This document shows, in pieces, positions 18,037-25,467 of a stretch of 64,000 bases of DNA. The position numbers were made by a program, and so were the translations under genes. The stretch's first letter is position 1, and each line of letters begins with the position of its first letter. Under the pieces are notes generated by a model. That model was not told where the DNA came from and ran no database searches. It worked only from the letters and a program-made list of their open reading frames with translations. This DNA comes from Chloroflexota bacterium (GTDB taxonomy: Bacteria; Chloroflexota; Anaerolineae; Anaerolineales; Villigracilaceae), in NCBI GenBank assembly GCA_016234485.1, contig JACRBL010000052.1, forward strand, positions 62,001-126,000. The letters are read 5' to 3'.

Positions 18037-19719
18037 ATGAGTTTAGGTTCATCTGACATCCAGGCCAGGCACGTGCAGGAACTTCGCAAAAATCCGATTG
18101 ACGGGTTGGTGTTGAAAGAACTCGTCCAGGCTTCATTGACGTGGCTTCGCACCAACCAGGCGATGGTCAACGCGCTGAACGTCTTCCCCGTTCCCGATGG
18201 CGACACTGGCACGAACATGACGTTGACGATGCAATCGGCCTGGAACGAGATTTCCACCCTCGGGACGCGCAGCGCGGGCGAGATGGCCGCGGCGGTGGCG
18301 AAGGGCGCGCTGATGGGCGCGCGCGGCAACTCGGGCGTGATCCTTTCGCAGTTGTGGCGTGGATTCTCGCGCGGGCTTCACGGCGCGGACATTCTCGATG
18401 GCCCGACGCTGGTGAAGGGATTCGTGGAAGCGCGCGACACGGCCTACAAGGGCGTCGTCCGCCCGGTGGAGGGGACGATCCTAACCGTGTCGAAGGATGT
18501 CGCGATCGCGGCCGAAGCCGCGTTGAAAGAGACGCAGGATCCGATCGAGATTTTGGAACGCGTCATCCCCGCCGCGGACGCGTCGGTGCAGAATACGCCC
18601 GAACTGCTGCCCGTCCTGAAACAGGCGGGCGTGGTGGACTCGGGTGGCAAGGGTTTGTTCTTCATCCTCGAGGGGATGCTCCGCTACTTCAACGGCCAGC
18701 CGCTCGACGTCCCGACCGTGAGCGTCCAGCCGATGTCGGCGATGAATCTCCAGGACGCGATGGAGTCTGTGGAGGAAGGTCAAGATTACGAAGTCGTCGT
18801 GGATTTCTTTCCCGAAGGCACGTTCGACCTGCAAACTTTTTACGGCAAACTCGAAACGATGGGCACATCCATCCAGGTTGGCGAGGGCGAGGGCATGTAT
18901 CGCATGCACATCCACGTCCCGCTCGAAAAGCGCTACGAGCCGATTGATTACATCATGGGCATCGGCACCATCACCAAAGTTGCGATGGAAAACCTGCTCG
19001 CCCAGATGGACGACATTCAGAAATCGAAGAATGAAAAACTCGAGTTTCAGCCTGTGGAACCTGGGCAGATCGCCGTGGTGGTCGTCTCGCCGGGGCGCGG
19101 ACTGAGCCGCATCTTCGCGTCGCTGGGAGTGGCCGCGATCGTGGAAGGCGGGCAGACCATGAACCCGTCCACGCAGGAGATTCTGGCCGCGTTCGAAAAC
19201 CTGCCGACCGACAAAGTCATCATCCTGCCGAACAATAAGAACATCATCCTCGCCGCCAATCAAGCCAAAGAGGTGACGGTGAAATCGGTGGCCGTGGTGC
19301 CGAGCCGCACCGTCCCGCAGGGCCTGGCCGCCATGCTCGCTCACAACCCCGACGGGGAGGTGGACGCGGTCGCCGACAAGATGTCCAAGTCTCTGGCCTC
19401 CGTGCGGACGGGCGAGATCACCATCGCCACGCGCACCGTCGAAATTGACGGCGTGAATGTGGAGTCGGGACAGGTGATCGCGTTGCTCGATGGCAAACTT
19501 GTCCTTTCCTCCTCGAGCATCGAAGAGGCCGTGATGGGCTTCCTCGAAAAAGCCGAAGCGGATAAGCACGAACTCATCACCTTCTATTATGGCGAAGATT
19601 TGAATCGCAACGAAGCCTTCCGCATCGCAGACGTGGCGCGCGAGAAATACTCGTCACAGGAGATCGAAGTGCAGGATGGCAGTCAGCCGCATTATCCGTT
19701 TTTGATTTCGGTGGAGTAA
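18037..19719 (+). CDS. fakA: DAK2-domain fatty acid kinase subunit FakA-like (YloV)
   Basis: The ATP-binding subunit that phosphorylates fatty acids bound to a DegV/FakB partner. The DhaL-like N-terminal domain has VFPVPDGDTGTNMTLTM, whose Asp residues (D54, D56) bind Mg-ATP, and GARGNSGVILSQLWRGF. The middle domain and the C-terminal FakA-C domain (VVVSPGRGLSRIFASLG) follow; total 560 residues, normal. An asp23 gene lies upstream, and a degV/fakB gene lies downstream beyond higBA. Name by homology; substrate unproven. Confidence 0.9.
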   Translation: MSLGSSDIQARHVQELRKNPIDGLVLKELVQASLTWLRTNQAMVNALNVFPVPDGDTGTNMTLTMQSAWNEISTLGTRSAGEMAAAVAKGALMGARGNSGVILSQLWRGFSRGLHGADILDGPTLVKGFVEARDTAYKGVVRPVEGTILTVSKDVAIAAEAALKETQDPIEILERVIPAADASVQNTPELLPVLKQAGVVDSGGKGLFFILEGMLRYFNGQPLDVPTVSVQPMSAMNLQDAMESVEEGQDYEVVVDFFPEGTFDLQTFYGKLETMGTSIQVGEGEGMYRMHIHVPLEKRYEPIDYIMGIGTITKVAMENLLAQMDDIQKSKNEKLEFQPVEPGQIAVVVVSPGRGLSRIFASLGVAAIVEGGQTMNPSTQEILAAFENLPTDKVIILPNNKNIILAANQAKEVTVKSVAVVPSRTVPQGLAAMLAHNPDGEVDAVADKMSKSLASVRTGEITIATRTVEIDGVNVESGQVIALLDGKLVLSSSSIEEAVMGFLEKAEADKHELITFYYGEDLNRNEAFRIADVAREKYSSQEIEVQDGSQPHYPFLISVE

Positions 19720-19724
19720 ACTGT

Positions 19725-19764
19725 ATTCAGCCACAATCCATCCCCGATTGTGGCTGAATTTTTG
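19725..19764 (+). terminator. Intrinsic terminator after fakA
   Basis: 14-bp perfect stem ATTCAGCCACAATC/GATTGTGGCTGAAT with a 7-nt loop, then TTTTTG. Confidence 0.9.
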
Positions 19765-19810
19765 AATCGGGAACAAAGATGCGCCTAATATTTCATCCAG
19801 CAAACGCATC

Positions 19811-19838
19811 TTGTAAACTTCCCAAAATGGGATAAAAT
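19811..19838 (+). promoter_or_regulatory. Promoter of higBA
   Basis: -35 TTGTAA, 16-nt spacer, -10 TAAAAT ending only 5 nt before the higB ATG. Transcription would start at or very near the start codon. Confidence 0.65.
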
Positions 19839-19843
19839 AAGCT

Positions 19844-20137
19844 ATGCACGTTATCAGTCGAAAGAAACTGTCGCAATTCTGGAAAAAGCATAAAGACGCT
19901 GAAGACGCGCTGAAGGAGTGGTTCAAAGAGGCAGAACATGCCAATTGGAGAACCACAAATGATATCAAAGTGCGCTATCGCTCTGCCGATTTTCTTCAAG
20001 GGAATCGGGTTGTTTTCAACATCAAAGGAAACCAGTTTCGACTTGTTGTAAAAATTGAATACCAATCCCAGGTTGTTTTTATTCGTTTTGTCGGCACACA
20101 CAAAGAATATGCAAGGATTGACGCGGAGACAATATGA
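19844..20137 (+). CDS. higB: HigB-type mRNA interferase toxin
   Basis: A 97-residue RelE-superfamily protein. MHVISRKKLSQFWKKHKDAEDALKEW (two helices) and the C-terminal RLVVKIEYQSQVVFIRFVGTHKEYARID are characteristic of the HigB subfamily, which cleaves mRNA on the ribosome. The conserved His of GTHKEY is present. It overlaps higA by 4 nt and comes first, the usual reversed order of hig modules. It looks intact. Confidence 0.9.
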   Translation: MHVISRKKLSQFWKKHKDAEDALKEWFKEAEHANWRTTNDIKVRYRSADFLQGNRVVFNIKGNQFRLVVKIEYQSQVVFIRFVGTHKEYARIDAETI

Positions 20138-20568
20138 TCAAACTAAAAGTAATCAAGACCGAAGCCGAATATGAGGCGGCTCTGACACATATTGAAAAAC
20201 TAATGGACGACGCAATCAGTCCTGCCAAAGTGGATGAACTCGAATTGTTCGCTGTGCTCGTTGAGAATTACGAACAAGCGCATTTTCCCATTGGCCTCCC
20301 TGATCCCATCGAAGCCATCAAGTTCCGCATGGAACAACAAGGGCTGAAGAAAAAGGATTTGGTGAAATACATCGGAAATCAAAGCAAGGTTTCAGAGGTG
20401 TTGAATCGCAAGCGCCCCCTGAGCGTTGCTATGATGCGCGAACTGCATCGGGGATTGGGCATTCCAGCCGAAGTCCTGTTGCAGAAATCGGGAGAAAAAT
20501 TGGAAGAGCCGAAACGCAAAGGAACAACAAGCGGACGCACTCACATTCCCGCTTTTACTCACGGATAA
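20134..20568 (+). CDS. higA: HigA-type antitoxin with HTH domain
   Basis: 144 residues. The N-terminal half contains the antitoxin conserved stretch VDELELFAVLVENYE; the C-terminal half is an XRE-type HTH (LKKKDLVKYIGNQSKVSEVLNRKRPLS, in pieces). HigA neutralises HigB and represses the operon. Its start overlaps the higB stop. A terminator follows the stop. Confidence 0.9.
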   Translation: MIKLKVIKTEAEYEAALTHIEKLMDDAISPAKVDELELFAVLVENYEQAHFPIGLPDPIEAIKFRMEQQGLKKKDLVKYIGNQSKVSEVLNRKRPLSVAMMRELHRGLGIPAEVLLQKSGEKLEEPKRKGTTSGRTHIPAFTHG

Positions 20569-20589
20569 ACAAATAAAGCAATCTCACTC

Positions 20590-20618
20590 GGCGGAGTTTT
20601 CAACTCCGCCGTTTCATT
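20590..20618 (+). terminator. Terminator after higA
   Basis: 9-bp stem GGCGGAGTT/AACTCCGCC with a TTC loop followed by GTTTCATTT. Confidence 0.75.
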
Positions 20619-20628
20619 TAATCCCTGC

Positions 20629-20634
20629 TATACT
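20629..20634 (+). promoter_or_regulatory. -10 box, leaderless start of degV
   Basis: TATACT ends 8 nt before ATG 20643, with no Shine-Dalgarno between. Confidence 0.55.
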
Positions 20635-20642
20635 CGCCGCTT

Positions 20643-21512
20643 ATGAAACTCGGCCTCGTCACCGACTCCACCTCCGACCTGCCCGCCGACCTGATCGAGC
20701 GCTACGGCATCGAAGTCGTCCCGTCCATCCTCGTCATTGACGGCAAACAGTACGCCGATGGCGAAGGCATCAGCCGCAACGAATTCTACGCGCGCCTGCC
20801 CTCGATGGAAAAATTTCCAACCACCGCCGCGCCGTCCATTGGGGAATTTTCGACCCGCTACCAAAAACTTTTCGACGCGGGTTGTGACCGCATCCTCTCC
20901 ATCCACCCCGCCTCGCAACTGACCGCCATCTGCAACGTGGCGCGCCAAGCCGCGCGGGACTTTTCGGATCGCGTCTCCATTGTGGATAGCGGCTCGCTCT
21001 CGCTGGGAATCGGATTCCAAGTGTTGGCCGCGGCTGAATCTGCCGAAGCGGGCGCGGACACTTCGACTTCGCTCAGTGCAAGCCTCGAAGCGGCTCTCGC
21101 CTCGATCGCCGATACCCGCCGAAGGCTCCACGTCTCTGCCGCGCTCGACACGATGGATTTTCTTCGCCGCAGTGGACGCGTCCCCGCCGCGATCACCATC
21201 CTGGGCGGCATGTTATCCATCAAACCGATGGTGGAATTGGCCGACGGGCAGATCAAGGCCGTTGGCGCCGCGCGCACCACCCGTCAAGCGGATGAGCGTA
21301 TGGCCGCGTTCCTCAAAGCGGGGTTGCCGCTTGAACGTCTCGCGATTCTGCATACGGGAGCCGAGTCCCGCGCCCACAACTTCCTCAATCGCCTCATGGA
21401 AGAAGTCCGTCGCGAACTGCCGCGCGACATTCTGATCGTCAACGTCACTACCGTCATCGGCGCGCATGTGGGACCGAATGGGTTGGGATTCGCGGCGGTT
21501 AGAGAAAAATAA
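20643..21512 (+). CDS. DegV-family fatty acid-binding protein (FakB-like)
   Basis: A 289-residue DegV protein. The N-terminal GLVTDSTSDLPADLI and the segment SIHPASQLTAICN are family signatures; the lipid carboxylate is held by Thr/Ser in these loops. DegV proteins deliver acyl chains to FakA, encoded upstream beyond higBA. An eight-residue stretch near position 140 (TSTSLSAS) is encoded by a dispersed repeat (CTTCGACTTCGCTCAGTGC), probably an in-frame insertion in a surface loop. Confidence 0.92.
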   Translation: MKLGLVTDSTSDLPADLIERYGIEVVPSILVIDGKQYADGEGISRNEFYARLPSMEKFPTTAAPSIGEFSTRYQKLFDAGCDRILSIHPASQLTAICNVARQAARDFSDRVSIVDSGSLSLGIGFQVLAAAESAEAGADTSTSLSASLEAALASIADTRRRLHVSAALDTMDFLRRSGRVPAAITILGGMLSIKPMVELADGQIKAVGAARTTRQADERMAAFLKAGLPLERLAILHTGAESRAHNFLNRLMEEVRRELPRDILIVNVTTVIGAHVGPNGLGFAAVREK

Positions 21513-21558
21513 TCCACAAAAGTGGGCTTTGCAATGATTGAGGCGATTTCAGAATCGC

Positions 21559-22437
21559 CTATCCCCTCTTCAACTCCTTAAACCCCTCTCCCAACGCCTC
21601 GTGCGCGACGCCGATCACCATGAACGCGGACGGATCCGCCTCGTGGACGATGGCCTTCAACTGAGCGATCTCGGCGCGCGTGACGACGACATAAAGCGTG
21701 GGACGATCCTCGCCCGTGTACGCGCCGCGGCCCGAAAGTACGGTGACGCCGCGTTCCAACTCGACCAGAATCTCGTCGGCAATTTTCTGCGGCTCGGATG
21801 TGACGATCATCGCCGTGCGGACGGTGCCGCCACCTTCGAGGATCGTCTCGGCCACGAGGCCGCTCACGTAGAGGGTGATGATGGCATACAGCGCTTCCTT
21901 CCAGCCGAAAACGAATCCCGCCGCGAGGATGACGGCGGAATCTACCATCAGGTAACTCTGAGTCATCGGGACGCCGCGCCAGTGGTTGAGAATCCGCGCG
22001 AGGACGTCGGAGCCGCCCGAAGTCCCGCGGGCGCGATAGACGAGTCCGTAGCCCACGCCTGCCACCACCGCGCCGTATAGCGAGTTCAAAAAGATGTCGT
22101 CTTGCACCAGTCCGTTTTCGGGGAAGAAGGGCAGGAGAAGTAAAAAGTCGAGCGCGAGCGAATATGAGATGATGGCCGTGGCCGTGCGCGCCGCGAAGCG
22201 ACGTCCGCCGAGGAAGCGCCAGCCGAGCACAAAGATGGGGATATTGCCAATCAACACCATCGCGCCGATCGGCCAGCCAGTAAAGTGATTGATCAATTGC
22301 GAGATGCCGCTCACCCCGCCCGAAGCCAGATGCGCAGGAACAAGGAACACCCGCAACGCCACCGCCTGCATCAACGAGCCAAGCAGAATGAGAACGTAAT
22401 CGCGAATTTGCAACCAGAAGTTTTTGAGTGATTTCAT
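21559..22437 (-). CDS. YitT-family membrane protein (DUF161 + DUF2179)
   Basis: 292 residues with five or six membrane helices in the first 200 (for example VLILLGSLMQAVALRVFL, GVGYGLVYRARGTSGGSD) and a C-terminal cytosolic DUF2179 domain (IVTSEPQKIADEILVELERGVTVLSGRGAY). The family is widespread; the function is unknown, with transport suspected. The ATG at 22437 follows a TATAAT box by 7 nt without a ribosome-binding site. Confidence 0.9.
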   Translation of the reverse strand: MKSLKNFWLQIRDYVLILLGSLMQAVALRVFLVPAHLASGGVSGISQLINHFTGWPIGAMVLIGNIPIFVLGWRFLGGRRFAARTATAIISYSLALDFLLLLPFFPENGLVQDDIFLNSLYGAVVAGVGYGLVYRARGTSGGSDVLARILNHWRGVPMTQSYLMVDSAVILAAGFVFGWKEALYAIITLYVSGLVAETILEGGGTVRTAMIVTSEPQKIADEILVELERGVTVLSGRGAYTGEDRPTLYVVVTRAEIAQLKAIVHEADPSAFMVIGVAHEALGEGFKELKRG

Positions 22438-22444
22438 GGAGGAG

Positions 22445-22450
22445 ATTATA
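22445..22450 (-). promoter_or_regulatory. -10 box, leaderless start of yitT
   Basis: TATAAT on the - strand, 7 nt before the ATG; the gap CTCCTCC cannot pair with 16S rRNA. Confidence 0.6.
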
Positions 22451-22475
22451 ACTGCCCCCTCCCATCCTACGGACA

Positions 22476-22508
22476 CCCTCCCCCATTTTCGGAGAAAATG
22501 GGGGAGGG
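22476..22508. repeat. CCCTCTCCC-family palindrome
   Basis: 15-bp perfect stem CCCTCCCCCATTTTC and its complement with a 3-nt loop, between yitT and the SIMPL gene. Confidence 0.8.
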
Positions 22509-22522
22509 CAGGGTGGGGGTTC

Positions 22523-23236
22523 TTACTTGATCTCGTACGTCACGCTGACGCTGGCGGTGATCGTCATCTGACCAGGCTCGATCGGCACGTTGGCCTGAAT
22601 GCCGCCTCCGCCGCCTCCGCCGCGACCCATCTCGGCATAAACATACGGGGTCGAGTCGGTGTAGGAGATGTTGGTAATTTCCACCAGGCTCACGCTCGCC
22701 AGTCCAGCCAATTCCTCGGCCTGCGACTTCGCGTTCTTCATCGCCGCGGCGCGGGCTTCCTTCATGGCGGCGGTCTTGTCCGAAAGATCGAACTGCACGC
22801 TGTTGATGGTGTTCGCGCCAGCCTTGATCACGGTGTCGAGCAACGCGCCCAACTTGGTCAGGTCGCGAGCCGTGATGTAGATGGTGTTATCCACCGAGTA
22901 ATACTTCTCGCCAGTGGGCGTGCCCGTGGCGGGATCGTAGCGGTCAATCGGCCAGATGCTGAAACTGCTGGTGTGAATGTCTTTCTCTTCCACGCCAAAC
23001 GCTTTCAGCGCGTCGATCACCTGCTGGGTCTGCGCGTTGTTCGCGGCCACCGCTTCGGCGGCGGTGGGCTTCTCGGTGTGCACGCCCGCATAAAGGTAGG
23101 CGATGTCGGGGGTGATGAACACCTGTCCTACGCCGTTCACGTTCAACGTCCGCGCGCTCGAGGCGGCGGGTGCACAGGCGCTCAAGGCCAGAGCGGCCAG
23201 TAAAACAATGGAAACGAGCAAAGATTTGGTACGCAT
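22523..23236 (-). CDS. SIMPL-domain (DUF541) lipoprotein
   Basis: 237 residues. Lipoprotein signal SLLVSIVLLAALALSAC, then the SIMPL/DUF541 fold: LNVNGVGQVFITPDIAYLYAGV, AVAANNAQTQQVIDAL and IYITARDLTKLGALLDTV. A glycine run (GRGGGGGGG) lies near the C-terminus. The family is periplasmic or surface-exposed; its E. coli member is linked to oxidative stress tolerance. AAAGGAG precedes the ATG at 23236. Function unproven. Confidence 0.88.
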   Translation of the reverse strand: MRTKSLLVSIVLLAALALSACAPAASSARTLNVNGVGQVFITPDIAYLYAGVHTEKPTAAEAVAANNAQTQQVIDALKAFGVEEKDIHTSSFSIWPIDRYDPATGTPTGEKYYSVDNTIYITARDLTKLGALLDTVIKAGANTINSVQFDLSDKTAAMKEARAAAMKNAKSQAEELAGLASVSLVEITNISYTDSTPYVYAEMGRGGGGGGGIQANVPIEPGQMTITASVSVTYEIK

Positions 23237-23295
23237 TTCAACTCCTTTGATATTGTGATTCACGCTCAAGGACGAATCGCCCTGCAAAAAGTTCC

Positions 23296-23324
23296 TTGAA
23301 AATTCCCCATTTTGCCTGTACAAT
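23296..23324 (+). promoter_or_regulatory. Promoter of the nurA-X-herA operon
   Basis: -35 TTGAAA, 17-nt spacer, -10 TACAAT. The -10 overlaps TGTACA-N5-TGTACA (23317-23333), which could be an operator. The leader then contains a large palindromic repeat before nurA. Confidence 0.65.
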
Positions 23325-23353
23325 CCATGTACATTTGTTCTATCTGAACTGCT

Positions 23354-23438
23354 CGTCATTGCGAGGGCGATTTCCCGAAGCAATCCCCTCCACGACCAGG
23401 AGATTGCTTCGACGGGAGAACACCGTCTCGCAATGACG
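23354..23438. repeat. CGTCATTGCGAG-family palindromic repeat
   Basis: Outer arms CGTCATTGCGAG and CTCGCAATGACG, inner arms GAAGCAATC/GATTGCTTC. It lies in the leader of nurA. Other copies are 24624-24774 and 44930-45016. Confidence 0.85.
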
Positions 23439-23448
23439 GAGACTAATA

Positions 23449-24621
23449 ATGCCCATCAACTTTCAAGAAGTCTACTCTCGCATCCAGGAGATCGGCAAAG
23501 GCGCGCGCGAACGCAAGAAGACGCTGGAAGAACGGCGTCAAAAGGCGCGTGAACTGCTCGCGGCCTATGCCAATAAGTTGGAGGCTCTCCGCTCCAAAGT
23601 GGACGCGGCCAAAGGGGCCGACGCGAACATCCGATGCGCCGTCCCCGTAGCGGAATCCCTCGCTTCGTCCCACCCCGCGCGGGGTGAGGCCGTGGACGCG
23701 GTTCTTATCGCCGCCGACGGTTCGCAGATCATCCCCGACAGGCATGCGGCCATCCAATTCGGTCTCATCAACGTCGGCGCGATCATCTTGAAATCAAACT
23801 CTGGCGAATCTCCGCAGGTCTTCACCGATAGCCAGTTGCTTTTCGACCATGAACTTTACACCGAGACGGGTTCCGTCTCGCAGGATGACATTGAATTCAG
23901 CCGCGACATCGCCGAACGGAAAAAATTGCTCGAACTGGCAAAAGAACAACAAGGGACGCTGATCGCCCTCACCGACGGCCCTGTTGAAATTTGGGGAGCC
24001 AAGAGCGCCAACGAGGGCGATTACCAGAAAACGCTCGAACAGCATAAATCCATTTTGTCGCAACTTCAAAGCAAGGATGTGACCGTGGCTGGCTACGTGG
24101 ATAAGCCAGGCGCCGACCTGGTAATCCGCCTGCTGGAACTCACCATGCTGGACATGGATCAGATGAAGGCAGTCCGCAAACAACATCCCCTGCGCGGCGT
24201 GACCGATCGCTGGCTGTTCAGCGGACTCTTGAAAAGCGGCGAACGCTCTGCCGTGTTTGCGATCCAGTCCAGTTCGCGCGTCCGGTACACGGGAAGTTTG
24301 AGCCTGCACTTCTTTTACCTGAACGTCGGCGACAAAAAACATCCCGCAATCGCCCGCGTGGAAATTCCCGAATGGGTCGCGAAGGATGGAGTCAAATTGG
24401 AGTTGTTACATTCCGCTTTGATTCAACAATGCAAAATCATGGGCGCGCGACCCTATCCATACATCCTGCATCGGGCGCATGAAATCGCCGTCGTTTCGTT
24501 TGAGGAGAAGAAGCAGATTGAGCAAATGATTCAACAGATGCAATTGAACAACCAGGAAGAGTTGGATGAAGTTTCGGCCAAACAATCCGCCAAAAATCTG
24601 GCTGGAAGAACGCGAAGTTGA
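23449..24621 (+). CDS. nurA: NurA-family nuclease partner of HerA
   Basis: 390 residues. After an N-terminal coiled region, the NurA domain shows IAADGSQI (metal-binding Asp, about D90) and LIALTDGPVEIWG (about D176), with GYVDKPGADLVIRLL and YPYILHRAHEIAVVS toward the end. NurA is a single-strand and end-processing nuclease that works with the HerA translocase in DNA break repair or phage defence. GGAG precedes the ATG. It is first in a three-gene operon with the gene at 24795 and herA. Assignment is by motif and context. Confidence 0.82.
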   Translation: MPINFQEVYSRIQEIGKGARERKKTLEERRQKARELLAAYANKLEALRSKVDAAKGADANIRCAVPVAESLASSHPARGEAVDAVLIAADGSQIIPDRHAAIQFGLINVGAIILKSNSGESPQVFTDSQLLFDHELYTETGSVSQDDIEFSRDIAERKKLLELAKEQQGTLIALTDGPVEIWGAKSANEGDYQKTLEQHKSILSQLQSKDVTVAGYVDKPGADLVIRLLELTMLDMDQMKAVRKQHPLRGVTDRWLFSGLLKSGERSAVFAIQSSSRVRYTGSLSLHFFYLNVGDKKHPAIARVEIPEWVAKDGVKLELLHSALIQQCKIMGARPYPYILHRAHEIAVVSFEEKKQIEQMIQQMQLNNQEELDEVSAKQSAKNLAGRTRS

Positions 24622-24623
24622 TT

Positions 24624-24774
24624 CGTCATTGCGAGCCGCGAAGCGGCGAAGCAATCCCCTCCACGACCAGGAGATTGCTTCGTTGGGACACCTGCCCCAC
24701 CTGCACTGCACCAAACGCAGTGCGGTGCAAGTGTGGCGGGCGGCGCCAGGGAGAACGCCCTCCTCGCAATGACG
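24624..24774. repeat. CGTCATTGCGAG-family palindromic repeat, long copy
   Basis: Same arms as 23354-23438 plus an inserted inner hairpin (CTGCACTGCACC / GGTGCAAGTG) between nurA and the following gene. Confidence 0.82.
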
Positions 24775-24794
24775 AGTGGAAACGGAGATAATAC

Positions 24795-25385
24795 ATGACA
24801 CAACAAATCGAAATCGGGCATTTACTGAGCGCAGGGACAACGCAATTCACGGTGGGATGTTCCGTCTCGCAACTGAACGTCCCCTCCTTTGGCGCGCTCG
24901 TACGCGCGCCTCTGGGACAGGGCTACCAGGTCTACGGCCTCATCCACGACATTCACATTGACGATGACGGGCTGGTGCGTCAACTCGTGACGGCGGATAA
25001 TGTCAGCGAGGAGGTGATGCGCGACAACCGCGAGCGCCGAATCGTCCCCGTGGAGATGTCCGTGCTGGCGGTGGGATATGAGCAGGATGGGAAGATTCAC
25101 CATCTTCTGCCTCCCCGTCCGCCGCTGAGTTTGGATGTCATCTATCTGTGCGATGAGAAGGATGTGGCGCGGTTTACGGAGCGGTTTGGGTATTTCCGTC
25201 ACATTTTGAACGCGAAGGATATCCCCGTTGGTGAAGTGATTGCCGCGCATATTCAGCAGGCGCAGGCCGCGCATAAGGATAAATCGTGGAAAGAGAAAGC
25301 CACGCAGGAAGTAATTACGTTGTTGCGGGATGATTACCCGACGTTGATGGCGGTTCTTGGCGCGTTGAGTGATGTGGCAGGCTAA
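24795..25385 (+). CDS. Unknown protein between nurA and herA, possible HAS-barrel-like subunit
   Basis: 196 residues, no family recognised with certainty. The first 60 residues (FTVGCSVSQLNVPSFGALVRA, then GYQVYGLIHDIHIDDDG) are beta-rich and resemble the N-terminal HAS-barrel of HerA encoded next (VRLIVSPQEMQEGAFVVI, WRYYGIVTDIQLG). The C-terminal 90 residues look helical and end in LLRDDYPTLMAVLGALSDVAG. GGAGA precedes the ATG. Its place in the operon makes it a likely third component of the HerA-NurA machine; that role is inference. Confidence 0.6.
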   Translation: MTQQIEIGHLLSAGTTQFTVGCSVSQLNVPSFGALVRAPLGQGYQVYGLIHDIHIDDDGLVRQLVTADNVSEEVMRDNRERRIVPVEMSVLAVGYEQDGKIHHLLPPRPPLSLDVIYLCDEKDVARFTERFGYFRHILNAKDIPVGEVIAAHIQQAQAAHKDKSWKEKATQEVITLLRDDYPTLMAVLGALSDVAG

Positions 25386-25390
25386 AAAAC

Positions 25391-25453
25391 TAACGCAAGG
25401 ACGCGAAGCCGCAAAGGCTTTTTAAATCGTAGCGTCTTTGCGCCTTTGCGTTA
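25391..25453. repeat. AACGCAAGGACGCGAAG-type palindrome
   Basis: Arms TAACGCAAGGACGCGAAG and CTTTGCGCCTTTGCGTTA. It directly precedes the herA ribosome-binding site and is related to 11542-11621. Confidence 0.75.
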
Positions 25454-25467
25454 AAGGAGCGATGACT

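Noticed and set aside
23354..25453. CRISPR array suspected from repeats near nurA/herA
   Set aside because: The repeats are different, far apart, each self-palindromic and without spacers of even length; no cas genes.
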